A stretch of 64,000 nucleotides of DNA from Leptidea sinapis (GCF_905404315.1 NC_066266.1:4037501-4101500); one strand, 5' to 3'. Shown: positions 1-12,167, numbered from the stretch's first letter. The notes: generated by a model not told the origin, from the sequence alone. Numbers and translations are program-made.

Positions 1-105
1 ATCTGATTGTTATTGTAACTTTTATACTTCATCCTGATTTGTACTAAATAACTTATAAAGTTTTAGAGTGAATAAAGATTTATTTGAATTTGACTTTAAA
101 ATACT
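1..105 (+). mobile_element. 3' tail of a Jockey-like LINE (J1), cut by window start
   Basis: The first 105 bases match, in the opposite orientation, the 3' end of the LINE at the far end of the window (63418-63470). Both share the tract AATAACTTATAAAG and then GAATAAAGAT followed by TTTGAATTTGA. The coding part would lie upstream of the window. This is non-coding 3'UTR only. Confidence 0.6.
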
Positions 106-1795
106 GTAAAGTAATTCTGTGTGTTAAGTTTTCTCTGCTTTGCAACTCAATCTTGGAATTTAGTATTGACATATTAGAATAAGACCCAATAAATCTCAAC
201 AAGAAAGTTCTAGAAGTGATACAGCCGCGTTAAACTCCCCTTCCTACTCTAGACCTATGTAAATTCGAATTTATATAAGTAAAAAAGTAATAATTAATTC
301 GTTTATATTATGCTTCATTTTGCATACCATTCAAGTTCCTCAATATCAAATTTTTATCCGACTTCAAAAAAGTAGAAGGTTCTCAATTCGTCGGTATTAT
401 TTTTGTTAACTCTAAACTTTGAACTGGGTAAACTGATTAAAATAATTATTTTTTAGTGTTAGCCAAGGTAGGTTTGTAACAACATGCAAAGTTAAAGATG
501 AGATGTGCTTGAGTCGCACGCGCGACGTGATGAGGCCAGAGGCGAGAGCGGGGCCGCGGCGGGTGGTGGTGAAAATAACAATAATCGTTACTAGAATTAG
601 ATTAATTAATAACATTGTAAAAAATACGCTATTATTTTCATGCTTTTTAGTTCATATTATATCGTTTTGGAATAGTGTTTTTAAGTCTGTTGTTTTTTCG
701 TAAAATTTTTTTTTACGAATTTTTGTCCTGATTTTATGATATAAACGAATTTTTTTTGGTCATACATTTTGATCGAAGACGTTTTACATTATTCAACGAA
801 CGCGATGTCTAAATCATGAAAAGTTAACACAAATCTTATTATTATTTAAATTAGAAAGTTACAGTTCTAGCACAAAATTCGACTTGAATTCTTCTATACA
901 CTAAAGTATTTGTAAAGCGTCGGTTTTAATCAGATAATTTGTTAATAAAAAGGGAACTTAAATAATAATAGCAACACCCTCTTTCACGCCGTGAAACTAA
1001 ACAAATTCCCCTAAGTTTGCTCAATATTTTGCCAACACCTATAACAATTATTTACAACCTATAGTACTGTACAAACTTTCATAGGGTTGTCACCAGAACA
1101 GAAAATGGTGCGAGTGGTCATTGATAGTTTAGGTTCTGCTTTTAGAGACATTTTTGAGACAAGAAATTAACACAATGAAGTTAATTAGAATTAAATTATT
1201 AAATTTTTTTTACACATTATTGTATTATACCTAATTGTTCCCGCAATCGCACCGCAAGCCGATTAAACCCGATCTGTGACGAAGACCGAATCATTCTCGT
1301 AGTCGCTTCTTGGCTCGACGTACTTTATTACGACATGTATTTTGTTTGTTGTCATTAAACTAAACAATTATAATCTATGTAGTTATTTCTCAATAATCAT
1401 AATAATACAAACAAAATTTTAAAAATAAGGTTATACTTATTATTTCAATAAAAGTCTAAAATACACGAAGCCATTTAAGAATAAATAAATTCAGATCTAA
1501 ACTATGTACGTTTTTGCATTAAAACTCTTGAATAATTCTTAAGAAAAAACTAATTTAACTAATTATCTTTCGGAGAGAGGGTGTAGTAAATACTTTCAAA
1601 GAGTAAAATAAAAATAGGGTATTATCTTGTTATTTTGTAGAGTTAACAATAAAATTAATTTATAAATTAAACTTAAAAAACCTATTAATATTTCAGATAG
1701 CTACGCACCCACGCCCTGAGGCAAACCATGGTCGCGTTGCCAAAGTTTTTGACAAAATCTGTCATAAGACTTTAATATTGAAACTTTCGGACATC
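106..1795. other. Unassigned AT-rich DNA
   Basis: I see no gene, clear repeat or RNA here. A short GC-richer patch at about 506-570 gives a small open frame with no recognisable domain. Poly(A)/poly(T) tracts suggest old retroposon debris, but none could be assigned to a family. Confidence 0.4.
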
Positions 1796-2107
1796 ATCTT
1801 TTCGAAACACTCCACGGTTCGGTAAATGCGGTAAAAGACACAATTAAGCGATGTCTCTACGCAACACCAAGTGATCTAGCTGTTCACAGAGCACTGGGTA
1901 ACTGACAATTCGAGCAGCTCTGGGTTGCACGCGATCAAATGGTTCGAGCTGATACTGGGGTACGCTAGACCAAAGGTGACAGCAAAACTCCATATGTAGC
2001 CGGACCTGCGCTCTGTAGAGCGCTAGAATATGGGCTGGATTGAAGTAGCGCCGTGCTCTATTTATGATGCCCAGCTTCTTCGAAGCCAGTTTGGCTTCGA
2101 GAGCCAA
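1796..2107 (-). pseudogene. Family B LINE fragment: ORF2 C-terminal region
   Basis: The minus frame reads from LASKKLGIINRARRYF through HMEFCCHLWS to QLEPFDRVQPRAARIV, the region after the reverse transcriptase domain of a CR1/Jockey-group LINE. The same peptide recurs in the window at 39880, 18600 and 41400. The copy is truncated on both sides: 87 codons remain of an ORF2 usually near 900. The exact clade cannot be settled by eye. It is a dead fragment with no tail preserved at its left edge. Confidence 0.8.
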
Positions 2108-2389
2108 ATTTAATTAATATAAATAATCTGTTATGAATAATAATTCACAATTTAATTCGTAAGACTGTCTGTTTCTTATTAAATATATAAATAAAAATTC
2201 GTGGCAACCCTAATATGTCCGCCATTCAACGCGTGAAATTCAAACACTTTCTGTAACGACAAAACATTTCAAGTTCATTTCAAGAGTTATATTGTGTACA
2301 AGTTATTTCACAAGATTTATTTTGTGTACGATAAAATCATGTTTACGAGTTTAAAGGTTCACAAATTACAACAAGGGTCATTCACTGAA

Positions 2390-3050
2390 AATAAGTAGGT
2401 ATTATATTTATTAAATTCGCGTAATTTTTTAAGTTAAAACTTCTATAGGCGCGACTACGAGGTAACTGGATTACAATGCAACGGAAGTCCGTTACGGCAT
2501 GATGCCGTCACGTTACTGGACCATCCGGTATTTGGTTTCGTCGTCCATTATTAGGACAGGCAAAGGTCTCAAACCCATACAGTCATATTCGTTAATATTC
2601 AGTAACAACGTCTTATTGATATGGGGTAATTCATAACCTTCAATTTCTTATATAAAAATAAAATAATATAATATAAAATAAAAATAAAAATCAGTTAAAT
2701 GAAAAGTCGGAACATTTTACTCTTTAATCAATAAATAAGAATAAAAGAGAAAATGATAATGAACAAGAATAATAAAAACAAGAACTTGATAATGACTTGA
2801 CCTGTAAAAAGTGTTTATTTTCCGATGAATAATATCAATATAACTATATATTATCATTCTTTGTAAAATAAATGAAATGCCACTTGTTGAAATAATTATA
2901 AGTATCAAGAATTTTTTTATTCTACTTTGAGAATGAAATGCCAACTTTGCTCTCAAAAGATGAGGTTATATAGTCAGCGTTACCGAGACAAAAAAATTTA
3001 ACAATGCTTCTCAGCAATACGTGAGTGAGTCGTGGATCATTTATACGACT
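2390..3050 (+). repeat. Uncharacterised dispersed repeat, copy 1
   Basis: This stretch aligns with 52725-53500 in blocks: GGCGCGACT near the start, the GGACAGGCAAAGG...CCCATACAG block, the CATTTTACT...ATCAATAAATAAGAATAAAA block, and a final GCCAACTTTGCT...AACAATGCT block. The copies are quite diverged with indels, so the family is old. No long coding frame is shared between them. I do not recognise the family. Confidence 0.55.
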
Positions 3051-3109
3051 AGATAGACTTTAACAGTTGTGAAAACGTCGAAAAAAAAAAAGAGTTTAGA
3101 ACTAACCTG

Positions 3110-3400
3110 TGGGGTGTACAGGATGCCGGCTAGATTATGGGTAACACAACGGCGCCTATTTCTGCTGTGAAGCAGTAATGTATAGGCATTATTTTGTTTT
3201 GGTCTGAAGGGCCTTAGCTAGTGAAGTTACTGGGCAAGCGTTACTTAACATCTTATGTCTCGTGGTGACGATTGTAGTGCCGCTAAGAATTTTTTGGGGT
3301 TATCAAGAATCCTGAACGGCAATGCATTTCAATGCTTATTTCAATAGGCAGGGCGTTCGTACCATCAGATGAACGTCCTGCTTAAACAGTCATAAAACAA
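3110..3400 (+). mobile_element. Family A retroposon copy
   Basis: The copy starts at a variant of the family's 5' end (consensus GGGAGGCTCCTTTGCACAGG), continues through GGCGCCTATTTCTGC and GAAGCAGTAATG, and ends in the ACGTCCTGCTT region. The family has a central hairpin in which GCCGCTCAGAAT pairs with the later ATCCTGAGCGGC; here that hairpin is degraded. Confidence 0.75.
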
Positions 3401-3759
3401 CCTCTATTTCTAGCAAAAAACTGTTTTTTAACATTATGAAAATTCAAATTTTATTACTAAAAGAAGGTAAGGTTTTACTACTATCGGCAGTATCTACAAC
3501 TGCAAAGTTTTTTATAAGGTTTAAGAAATTATCTGGATATGTTACATTATTCGTAAGATCCACAAATCATCTGAGCATTAAATCTGCGAATGGAATTTGT
3601 TTGGCGCCGAATGGAGTTAGAACGTCTCGTTAGAACGAAGACGTGATAGAAATATTGAAGGGAGTCTCCGACCAAGGAGGATAATTGGATTGTTCGAACT
3701 AGTGTACGTTCACGACTTTTCAACGTATTTCATCAGAGCGTGAATTTATAAAATACGTA

Positions 3760-5032
3760 GGTCAAACTAAAAGTTTTGCGTCACTTAAAGAAAACAACAT
3801 GTTATAACCAAAATATTATGTTTATTGCTTTTCAAAATACTCTCCTTTACATTTTAAGCATTTTTTACATCAATCAATCATGCGATCGAACCATTTTTTA
3901 AAGCATGCCTTCAATCTGTGGTCCTCATTTTCTACGTGCTGACTGAACACTATCACTGCCTCTTCGGAATTGAAAAAGTGAAAGCTCTCATAAAATCTTT
4001 GATTTTGGGGAAACTACAGAAATCACAGGTTGCTAGGTCGGGGCTATGTGCAGGATGGGTGACGAATTGTATTTTTTCGGGAGCTAAATGACTTACTTTT
4101 GTTGGTCGTCTGTGAAGAAGCGTCGTGATGTATGATAACGCGGCTTTTTGGTCGTCTTTCGCGATCTTTTTTTAACACCCTGGGTAAACAAATGGTAGAA
4201 ACTCTTTTGATCTTCAAGTGGAATTGTACAGAAGTGGAATTAAACGGGACCTGTAGCTGAGAAAAAAAATGCGATAATTTTTTCACAAATATTTTTCGCC
4301 TCACATTTGTCCGCCTGTTCTCATGTTCAATTCACGAGTTGGTGTTTTTTTTCGGGTTCAAAACAATAAATCCACGCTTCGTTTCCTTTGACAATGTCAT
4401 AAACAGCATTAGAATGTCCGTGGTCGAATTTCATCTGCATCTGCGAGCACCATTCCACGCAAGTTTGCTTCTGCTCCGCTGTCAGTTCATGAGGGATCTA
4501 ACGACAACAAAGTTTCCGAACTTTCAATTCTTTGTGTAAAATTTTCTGAATTTGGCTTACTCACCAATAGTCCTCGAATTGTCTCATAGGTAATCTGCGG
4601 GTTTTCTTCAATTAGCCGCTTAACAGTAGCCACATTATTTTCATTGACGGCAGTTTAAGGCCGCCCTTCACAAAATTAGTCATTTAAAGAAACTCGTCCT
4701 CTACCAAATTCAGCAAACCATAGCCTCATGGTGCTCAAGCACTGTGCTTCTCTCCCAAAAGGATTTTGAAAACGAGCGGCGCAGTCGTGCGGAGAGAGAG
4801 AACTTTTAAAATCATAAAAGATCATCGCTCTAAAATCTTTTCGACTTAATTCCATTTTCGTTACGTACGTAAGTACTTTGATGTGTGATAAAAAACAATT
4901 GACAAAAGATTTCCCGCCAATTGTTTTTTTTTTATTACCAAGAAGGCAGCAACGTTTCAAAAAATATAACATTCGAAATTCAAATAGTTCCGATTAGCTA
5001 GAAGTGCAAAAATTTTAGTGTGCCCCATGTAC
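3760..5032 (-). pseudogene. Degenerate full-length mariner element
   Basis: The minus strand from 4858 begins MELSRKDFRAMIFYDF, a mariner transposase N-terminus, followed by LWFAEFGRGRVSLND. Further on, 4304-4044 encodes a relic of the second catalytic block (IIHHDASSQTTNKSKSF), and the frame after it gives SPDLATCDF, the third. Frames are broken by stops and shifts. The ends carry imperfect inverted repeats: ACTAAAAGTTTTGC near 3766 and GCAAAAATTTTAGTGTG near 5006. The length of about 1.27 kb matches a whole mariner. No active enzyme is possible. Confidence 0.8.
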
Positions 5033-5334
5033 CTATACACAAAAGTGTGGTGGTTTAGTCTTGTAGAGAGGGTATACGTCATTGTCTTTTAACGCTATTT
5101 CTCGATGTCTGCCCCATTGTGCTCGTTAACGGGCGCTACCTGTGGTGACAGGATAATCCTGTTACCAGAAAATCTGCTTCATGTTTTAAGAATTCAAGTT
5201 ATTATATTTTTTATAATCGCTAATAAAATGCTCGCAAATTATCTTTATCAATAATTAACAGTGTGGATTAATGTATCTTCTGTACTCAAGAAATCTTGTT
5301 TTTACGTATTAATTTACATTTACGTTTTTTTTCT

Positions 5335-5610
5335 AACTCGTGTAATGCGTTGAGTATTTGACGTTTGAGTATTCTTGTTGAGTCACTTTACATTTTTTGT
5401 AATAGAAATTATTTGTAAAAAGATGAAGCTGTAAATGTTGATTTAAAAGAGTGGCAATCAGTTTCTTGACATTTGTTCTCAGTAAAACTCAACCTTCTCC
5501 GAAGTAGCGGCAAATATAAAAATGATAAAAAATTCGACATTCATAACTGTCATTTCCTTGGCCTATACAGTGATTTACTTTGATTTGATATCCTCGACAT
5601 TTAATTCATA
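5335..5610 (+). mobile_element. LINE 3'UTR fragment (family K), copy 1
   Basis: The fragment aligns with 55141-55405 and partly with 29765-29880. Shared blocks are ATTTGACGTTTGAGTAT, AAAAGAGTGGCAAT and GACATTCATAA.TGTCATTTCC. It ends near TTTGATTTGATA, a short remnant of the TTTGAT-type tail of the family. Only non-coding 3' sequence remains. Confidence 0.6.
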
Positions 5611-5659
5611 GTTTTGTCACAAATTATTATTATTTTTATTTATCATAATAAAAAAAAAA

Positions 5660-5708
5660 CGGCTTGTGGTACCCATAAACTAGCCGGCATCCTATCCAAA
5701 GGAGCCTA
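5660..5708 (-). mobile_element. Family A 5' fragment
   Basis: About 50 bases match the antisense of the family A 5' end, from TTGTGGTACCCATAA through CTAGCCGGCATCC to AAAGGAGCCT. Nothing of the rest of the element is left. An oligo(A) run precedes it. Confidence 0.65.
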
Positions 5709-5814
5709 TAATGAGAATGAGAATATATAGTGTTAAGTTTTTGCATGCTTTTAATTTAAGCTGGATAGGACACATTGTAATATGTAAAATATAGGGTATA
5801 TCTTCCAAAGTTAC

Positions 5815-5965
5815 ATTTTTTTTTTTAGTCAACCCGACGTTAAACAGAATAAAAATGTAACACATAAATCTAATGTAAAAACAGTTACAATTACACGCGT
5901 TTTAGTCCTTTAAAAGTGTTTTATTTAAATGTGTAACGCTCGTGTTAATCAAAGAAAATACCAAA
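5815..5965 (+). repeat. Dispersed repeat family D, copy 1
   Basis: Shares with 24765-24905, 37218-37400 (reverse) and 57575-57720 the blocks TTACAATTACACGCG, CCTTTAAAAGTG, TTTATTTAAATGTGTA and GTTAATCAAAGAAAATA. The four copies are dispersed and moderately diverged. The class is unknown; no tail, terminal repeat or reading frame could be identified. Confidence 0.6.
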
Positions 5966-6287
5966 ATAAATAATTTCATTTCATTTCATAATTTCATACC
6001 ATTGCGAAAAATAATTTGATTAATTGCAATATAGCTGGTATAGTATTTTCTGAATAATTCTAAGCCCTGTGTTGGCTTCCGATAACATCTTAGCCTTCGT
6101 AAGACCTTGGTTCCATCCAGACAAGTCAGTAATAGTACAGTAATTTAACTTCATTCTTAGCAATGTTGGGGAGACAAAACTATTGAGTACCATGCCGGAC
6201 ACCGCCGGGACTGGTTTCTGTACGAGTTAAATTAGCTGAACCGCGCCATCCACGTCATCAATCTTTTTGTATGTATTAATCGGCATT

Positions 6288-6380
6288 ATAATGGGCAGGG
6301 CGTATCAACGAGCAGGACGTTACAATGATGGTATGGCTGAACGTCCTGCTCGTCTCGTCCCTTATTGTTATAAAAAATAA
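6288..6380 (+). mobile_element. Family A 3' tail fragment
   Basis: The tail GAACGTCCTGCTCGTCTCGT ... TAAAAAATAA matches the 3' end of family A in sense orientation. A rearranged inverted copy of the same motif lies just upstream (CGAGCAGGACGTT at about 6309), so the fragment forms a small hairpin. Confidence 0.65.
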
Positions 6381-6519
6381 CCAACCCTAGCGATCCGCTC
6401 AGACGTAGGTATAATTTTGTAGGGGACTGCTCAGTTACGCTACTAACTAGCCAACTAGCAGATAGAGTCAGCTCTGCGGCATACGCTGTTAGAAATATTA
6501 GATAGTACACGAATGTTGC

Positions 6520-6935
6520 GACCGCTAGGTTAGTGTACTTCAGTTATTTTCACAGCATCATGACGTACGGTATTTTACTGTGGGGTCATGCTGCTGACAT
6601 TGATGTAGTGTTTGCTCTGCAAAAGAGAGCTGTTCGTGCTATATATAATGTAATATGTATAAGCTTGGTTATAGACAGTCTCTCAATTAAAAATTTAAAG
6701 AAATAAATATTAAGACTGTTCATTATCAGTACATTTCGGAAAATTTAATATACGTTCACAAAAATCGTCACCTTTTTGCTCTTAATAGTGATTTTCATTA
6801 TTATAACACTAGAAATAAGGGATTGCTTGTAAATAATTCTAGTAGGCTTCATAAGATACATAATAGCATCATAATAGAATCAATTATGAGAAAATAAATG
6901 CCTTTTATGCTTTTTACTGTTTTATTAGTTATATT
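6520..6935 (+). pseudogene. Jockey-like LINE (J2): ORF2 C-terminus and 3' end
   Basis: The translation gives YFHSIMTYGILLWGHA, then a LQKRAVRA-type segment, then NTRNKGLL-type residues, typical of the post-RT part of Jockey-group LINEs. Several stops and shifts interrupt it. The 3' portion (TTATGAGAAAATAAATGCCTT) matches the ends of the copies at 39210-39425, 40211-40400, 47371-47880 and 48447-48575. It is dead. Confidence 0.7.
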
Positions 6936-7309
6936 GTGGTCTGGCCTCAGTCTTTTCCTAATATCCAACGGCACGTAACACTAAACAGAAAAAATTCCAC
7001 AGCAGTTCGTTAGCTTTCATTTGCAGTCGCTCTCAATATGTTTTACTGCGAATTATGCCTGCATAATTCGTGGTGACTTAGTATTCCAAAAGTTTATTCG
7101 CGAGTTTAGCAGCCTTCAGTGAATATGTAATTCGAGAACCTTATAAAATGAGCTGGCTCGCTAAATCTTTGTAGTTGCTATATAAATGATAATTAAAATT
7201 ATAAACAGTACTCTGTAATAATAGCCCTATTGTCTCCTAAGGGGAATACGCCGAATTACCAATAACACTGTGTTTTACGAGAAGGTTATCTGATTTTTGT
7301 CTGTGATTT

Positions 7310-7800
7310 TTAGAGTTCCGCAGCCAAATGACAAAAAAATTAACCCTTTTAGATTCGTCATGTCTGTCTGTTTATCCGTGTATGTCATAGTAACTTTTTT
7401 CCAAAACTATAAGAACTTTACTGCTGAAACTTGGTAAGTAGATGTATTATGTGAACCGCATTAACATTTTAACACAAAATATGAAAAAAAAAATTGGGGG
7501 TTTACTTAGAACTTAAATTAATAATTTGTTTTCATCAAAACCATACGTGTCTACCCATCTATGGATAGGTCTTCAAAAAATAATAATGAAGTTTCTAGAA
7601 TCATTTTTCTCCAAACTGAAAAGTTTGCATGAGAGAAACTTCCAAAGTATGAAAATCCCCCGCCCCTGTAACTTCTAAAATGAGAGAATGATAACACTAA
7701 AAAAATATATGATGTACCTTACCACGAAAACTTCCACCGTTTTAATACATTAAAATGATGAGAGCTAGACCTATTAAAAAAATTAAATAACATACGATAT
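7310..7800 (+). repeat. Lepidopteran-type GAGTTCCG interspersed repeat
   Basis: The segment opens with GAGTTCCGCAGCC and then TCTGTCTGTTTATCCGTG, and later has an antisense-looking AAACTTCCAAAGTATG block. This resembles a widespread moth and butterfly repeat beginning with a GGGTTCCGTA-like motif, recalled from memory. There is only this one copy, so the limits are approximate. Confidence 0.4.
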
Positions 7801-7896
7801 TTGAGAGCAGATGGATGAAACATACCTACTAACAAATTTTGATTTTAAGTGTAAAACTTATCATTTCTCTCTCTCTATTATATCATATCTGTCGTT

Positions 7897-8135
7897 CCGT
7901 CATGGCTGAGGATCTTGGTCATCAACAAGTGGTCCACACTTGGAGTGAACTATTTGTTTCCATCGGGTTCCGTCCATCGCGATCCTGACGACGGAGCTAG
8001 ACCTCGGGGACCTGGAGTCTTTTATTTGGTCGGTCCATCTGGTAGGAGATCGCCCTCGGGATCGCTTACCATTTGTTTTCCCAACTACGATCAATTTCTC
8101 CAGGCTCTCGTTATCCCTTCGCATTATGTGGCCAA
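7897..8135 (-). pseudogene. RTE-type LINE 3' end (endonuclease/RT C-terminus)
   Basis: The minus frame reads MRRDNESLEKLIVVGK, then GKRSRGRSPTRWTDQIK and RWKQIVHSKCGPL, ending DDQDPQP before a stop. The GRSPTRWTDQIK motif is the usual C-terminal tail of RTE-clade ORF2 proteins in insects. A GATATAATAGAGAGAGAGA tract follows on the minus strand and may be its microsatellite tail. It is strongly 5' truncated. Confidence 0.75.
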
Positions 8136-8648
8136 AATACGAAAGATTTCATTGGTGGCATATTGTGGACAGACAGATTTATAAGCTTCCAAAACTTATC
8201 ATATATGTATTAGCTGAAATATCCGGCTGAATATATATAATAGGAATAAAGTAGTTATTTCCTTACATATAAGTAATTATATAACTTCAACATTAATAAA
8301 AAATCGCTCCCTATTCGGATCACAAGAACAATCGAGAGTAATGTCCAGTGTAATTTGATTGGGGCGTCGAATATTCTTGTACATCCAGAATATTCTATAC
8401 ATACATACGTATAATACTATATTATAGGCACTTCCTAACAAGAATCCTTACTTACGTGCGATATTCGCCTCAAGACACCGTATCATAACTCATAACGTAA
8501 GCCGACCATAGACTCAATAAATTATTTAGACAGCTATAGAAACCAACACAATAACTCTTTATATTGATAGACAGATGTTAAAATATTAACGGGACACTAA
8601 AAGGGTTGACAAAAATATAACCATAATGTCGCTCATTACGAACTGATT
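8136..8648. other. Unassigned AT-rich DNA
   Basis: No gene, clear repeat or RNA could be recognised in this interval on either strand. Confidence 0.4.
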
Positions 8649-8712
8649 ATTTTTTAATGGACAAGGAGGACAAACTAGAATATATACGGATCACTTGGTA
8701 ATAAGTAATACC
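8649..8712 (-). mobile_element. Family B LINE 3' tail fragment
   Basis: A poly(T) run followed by AATGGACAAGGAGGACAAAC and GGATCACTTGGTAATAAGTAAT is the antisense of the family B tail. Only about 64 bases remain. Confidence 0.6.
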
Positions 8713-10385
8713 CGCAAACAATACACTGCAATCTGAACCAATCACAAAATCGTTGACGATTTCGTAAAGTGTCGAATAAAAGTAAAAATTAATTTGAAAA
8801 TCGAACGTTTTTATATATTTAACGTCGATTAAAAAAATATTCGTAACACTTCAATATTATGAAATCTTGTTTCGTTCAACAACTCTTGTTATAACAATTA
8901 AGAAAATATAGAGCAGGCCCACTCTTACTCTATTATAGTACAAAACAGACATGCAGAACATTTATTAATGATATAAAATATATTACTCAATTTCATTCAT
9001 TTTATAATAAATTCATAATATGTCAATAAACAATAATAATGTTTCATCAAAAATTAAAAGTGAATATTATAAAACAGTTTAAAGGAATCCCATCCTTCAA
9101 AAATTTTATATATCTCAATAAATTCCCTTTCTGGATGGATTTTAATAAGTTCCTTTATTTTTACTGCCTAAAAATGTAACGTAATATTGTAAATTTTTTT
9201 TATTTAGCTCTTTCTTTATATCTTTCTTATGTACATTAAATTTTAATTGTTTTAATATTATAATAAATTATTGTTTTAATATTATATTAATGATTATCAA
9301 CAACTTGACTGACATCAATTTGCAATATTTTTATGCGACCGACTTTCTCTTAATACGCTTACTGATATTTTCGGCGCTGTCTTCGTTTCTTTAAGTCTAT
9401 CGCACGCTTATCGCACGGATATCAATTTCCAAAGATTGTATACCGAAAGATATTACGTAGAGGATGCCCAGAGATCTGACAAGTGCTTTGCTATCGAATT
9501 ATTGTATTGCCGAACAATATTCAATATATAATAAATAATATTGTGAGTAAATTATTGAGGTGGTAATTAATTATTGGGCAATGTTCCTCTTTTACAAACT
9601 AATATGAAGAAAATACTTTATCTACCGCAACACAGAAACAAATAGTAATATAGAGAGTGACCGAGAAGTTGACGTCCAAAGCTAAATTTGAAAGCCTCAT
9701 GGTGATGAGTATCCGAATCACCCCTATAATATATGTTCTACGATTTTGCGTAGCTTAGGAGATAATAATTTTTTCCCCTTTTATCCGATTTTTTCACCTA
9801 ATTGTGGTTTAGGTCATTTTTCAAATTTTTTGAACACTTTTAGTTAATTTTTCTTGTTGATAATTATTAAAGACAGTTGCAATAACCACATAAGATACTA
9901 TGAATAGTTTAGACAATGCGGGAGTATTTTAGAATTGAGTCGTAAGTTCAAGATAACTGCTCCAGCTAAATTCATGAAAATGTTCAAGGTATCAAAAAAA
10001 AGGGGGAGCCTAATACTATTACTACAAGCATTTCTTATTTAAACACGATTCATATATTGGATGTATGTATATGTACTCATTTGTTTTAAAGTTTGTCATT
10101 GTAAAAAGTGGCCGTTGAGTTTCTTGTATGTTCTTCTCACGAGCACAACTTTTTTTTCAGATTTTTTTTTCATGATTACGGTTAAGTATATCTACCCGTG
10201 TGTCTTAATGTTGCCATTATAGCGCCAAATATAGTATAAATTTAAAAAAAAATTCTTCCATGAAACATATATTCCAAAGAAATATATTTAAAAAAAAATC
10301 CAAAACAATGTATTTAAAAAAAACATTCAATAAAATGTTGCTTAAAAAAGATAAAAAAACGAATGATTCATTTCTTCTTAAAAAT
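8713..10385. other. Unassigned AT-rich DNA
   Basis: About 1.7 kb with many short poly(A)/poly(T) runs and no open frame with recognisable content. The only longer frame, just after 10260, is dominated by lysine and asparagine codons and runs into the RTE relic that follows. I see no gene. Confidence 0.4.
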
Positions 10386-10387
10386 AT

Positions 10388-10600
10388 AAATATGATGATA
10401 TCATCATCATCACCATCATATCAGCCGGAACATGTGCACTGCTGGACAAAGGCCTCCCCCAAAGATCTCCACGACGATGGGACCTGCGCTGCCCTCATCC
10501 AACGTAATCCGGCGATCTTGACCAGATTGTCGGTCCATCTTGTGAGGGGCTTACCAACACTGCGTCTTCCCGTACGTCGGTCCGTAAATATAAATATAAC
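10388..10600 (-). pseudogene. RTE-type LINE 3' end
   Basis: Antisense reading recovers GKPLTRWTDNLVKIAG-like, RWMRAAQ-like and SLGEAFVQQCT-like residues with frame breaks, the RTE ORF2 C-terminus. It ends in an ATG/ATC-rich simple-sequence tail at 10385-10420, as RTE elements do. It is homologous to 28435-28745 and 58372-58905. Confidence 0.75.
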
Positions 10601-10914
10601 GTGATAAAAATCCTTGATCAGGGGAGTGGGTCACGGGTTCTGGCGCCTTAGATCACGCGGCCAGACCGACTAGAAAGCAGTAGTTGAAATTAATGACACA
10701 ACTTCACCCCTACTAACTGCGGTACTCCACGACCGATTGTAATGCGACATGCGATAGATGGGTGAAAAATTTAAGGCGATGTAATAAAAGTTTCACTTTA
10801 AAAATACCTGTCTGTGCTCTGTGTTATGTATAAAAAAAACCTCTGGAGCACGGGAGACCGTCATCAGTTATTCTCAAGTAGCCTTCATTAAATGCTCTCA
10901 AAAAAATTGTAATG

Positions 10915-11592
10915 AAATGAAATGAAATTTTATTTGCAAGAAACATTGTACTTAAGATGTTAACATAATATTATTGATAATCCAATATGTTTCGTCAATT
11001 GACATGCAAAATATGTGATAAAATTGTCTAAATACCAACACACTACTGTTATACTGAAACATGTCGGATTTCACAATTCTATCATTGATGACGACCTGTA
11101 TAGCCCAGTGGTTAGCGATCCTACATACTAAGCTAGAGGTCCCGGGTTCGAATCCCGGTAGGTGCAAGCATTTATATGATGAATATGGATGTTTTTTTCC
11201 GAGTCATGGATGTTTAAATGTATTTATGTATGTTTAAGTAAGTATATTGTATTAAATATATCGTTGTATTGCAACCCATAACACAGGCTATATATGCTTA
11301 ATTTGGGGCAAGATAATTTGTGTAAAAAGGGATAATTTGGGAGTTTATTATAAAATATAAATACACTTTAAAAGATTTAGCAATTTTACGGAGTCTGGTA
11401 GATGGAATTGCGAGTTTATGTTTGTTTCGAGTACTGACACTATGTACATCACTATTCTTTTTAAATTGTCTAATATGTTTATGAGCATATAGGAGGTTCT
11501 CGTATATGTACTGGCAGTGTACTGTCATAATATTAATTTCACTAAACTTTTCTCACAATGAATCCCTTGAACGGATTGTATAGACTGCTCAA
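10915..11592 (-). pseudogene. Jockey-like LINE (J1) 3' end with a SINE inside
   Basis: The minus strand at 11528-11370 encodes MTVHCQYIYENLLYAH and VSTRNKHKLAIPSTRL, nearly identical to the frame at 63694-63963. The 3'UTR continues at 10915-11092, with a GAAAT-repeat tail at 10916-10935. The SINE at 11093-11335 separates the two parts, because the uninterrupted copy reads straight through around 63660. The copy is 5' truncated and inactive. Confidence 0.75.
11093..11335 (+). mobile_element. tRNA-derived SINE (S1), copy 1
   Basis: The head reads GACCTGTATAGCCCAGTGGT (A-box-like) and then GGGTTCGAATCCCGG (a perfect B box), a pol III promoter pair. The SINE body follows: CCGAGTCATGGATGTTTAAA, AAGTAAGTATATTGTATTAA, then GGGGCAAGATAATTTGTGTA. 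The same body recurs at 44247-44890 and 57225-57425. The anticodon arm is poor, so this is not a working tRNA gene. It sits inside the J1 LINE. Confidence 0.8.
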
Positions 11593-11599
11593 ATTCATT

Positions 11600-12165
11600 A
11601 GGTAACATGTCAATTTAACCAAAAATCATAATTTTATGTTGCTTAGATCTTTTGTAGACCAATCAGCATCGATTTATCAACAGACAGCGGCTTAATATGC
11701 ATATATCTCGAAGTTAATGTACTATGAACACATAAAATATGGAACAGACGTTGTTATACTATGTTATTTATGATCAACAAATTATTCGTCGGGATACCAT
11801 TGTCAGAATATAAAAATGTAGACACAAAAAATTAACATGTTTGGTTTGTCATAGTGCAGTTGTAACAGTAGGTAAATGCAATTTGCGTTATACGATATTT
11901 ATTTTAACTTAAATATACTAATGAATAGAACCAAGATTATTAATTATTAATTTTATTTATGTATTATTATAAATTTTACTTACAATTTGTGTCGTATGGA
12001 GTATTTACTGTACTCAATATTTTTTGTATTTTTATTTAATAAAAATAAAGTTCCAAAAAATTGACATTAAAATTAAATTAAATCAATGAGCTTTGTAAAT
12101 AATCAGAAACGGAGTAGACATAAAGCAAAAACATGTTATAATGATTTCATAATATCTTATAAATA
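11600..12165. other. Unassigned AT-rich DNA
   Basis: Apart from poly(A)-like ends near 12040-12060, nothing could be recognised on either strand. Confidence 0.35.
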
Positions 12166-12167
12166 AA

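Noticed and set aside
2339..2395. Short first exon (MFTSLKVHKLQQ...) ending at a weak GT donor
   Set aside because: Under 20 codons, weak donor, no continuation found; it lies at the edge of an old repeat.
11097..11165. tRNA gene
   Set aside because: Good B box but weak anticodon and acceptor pairing; the downstream body recurs at 44440 and 57270, so it is a SINE head.
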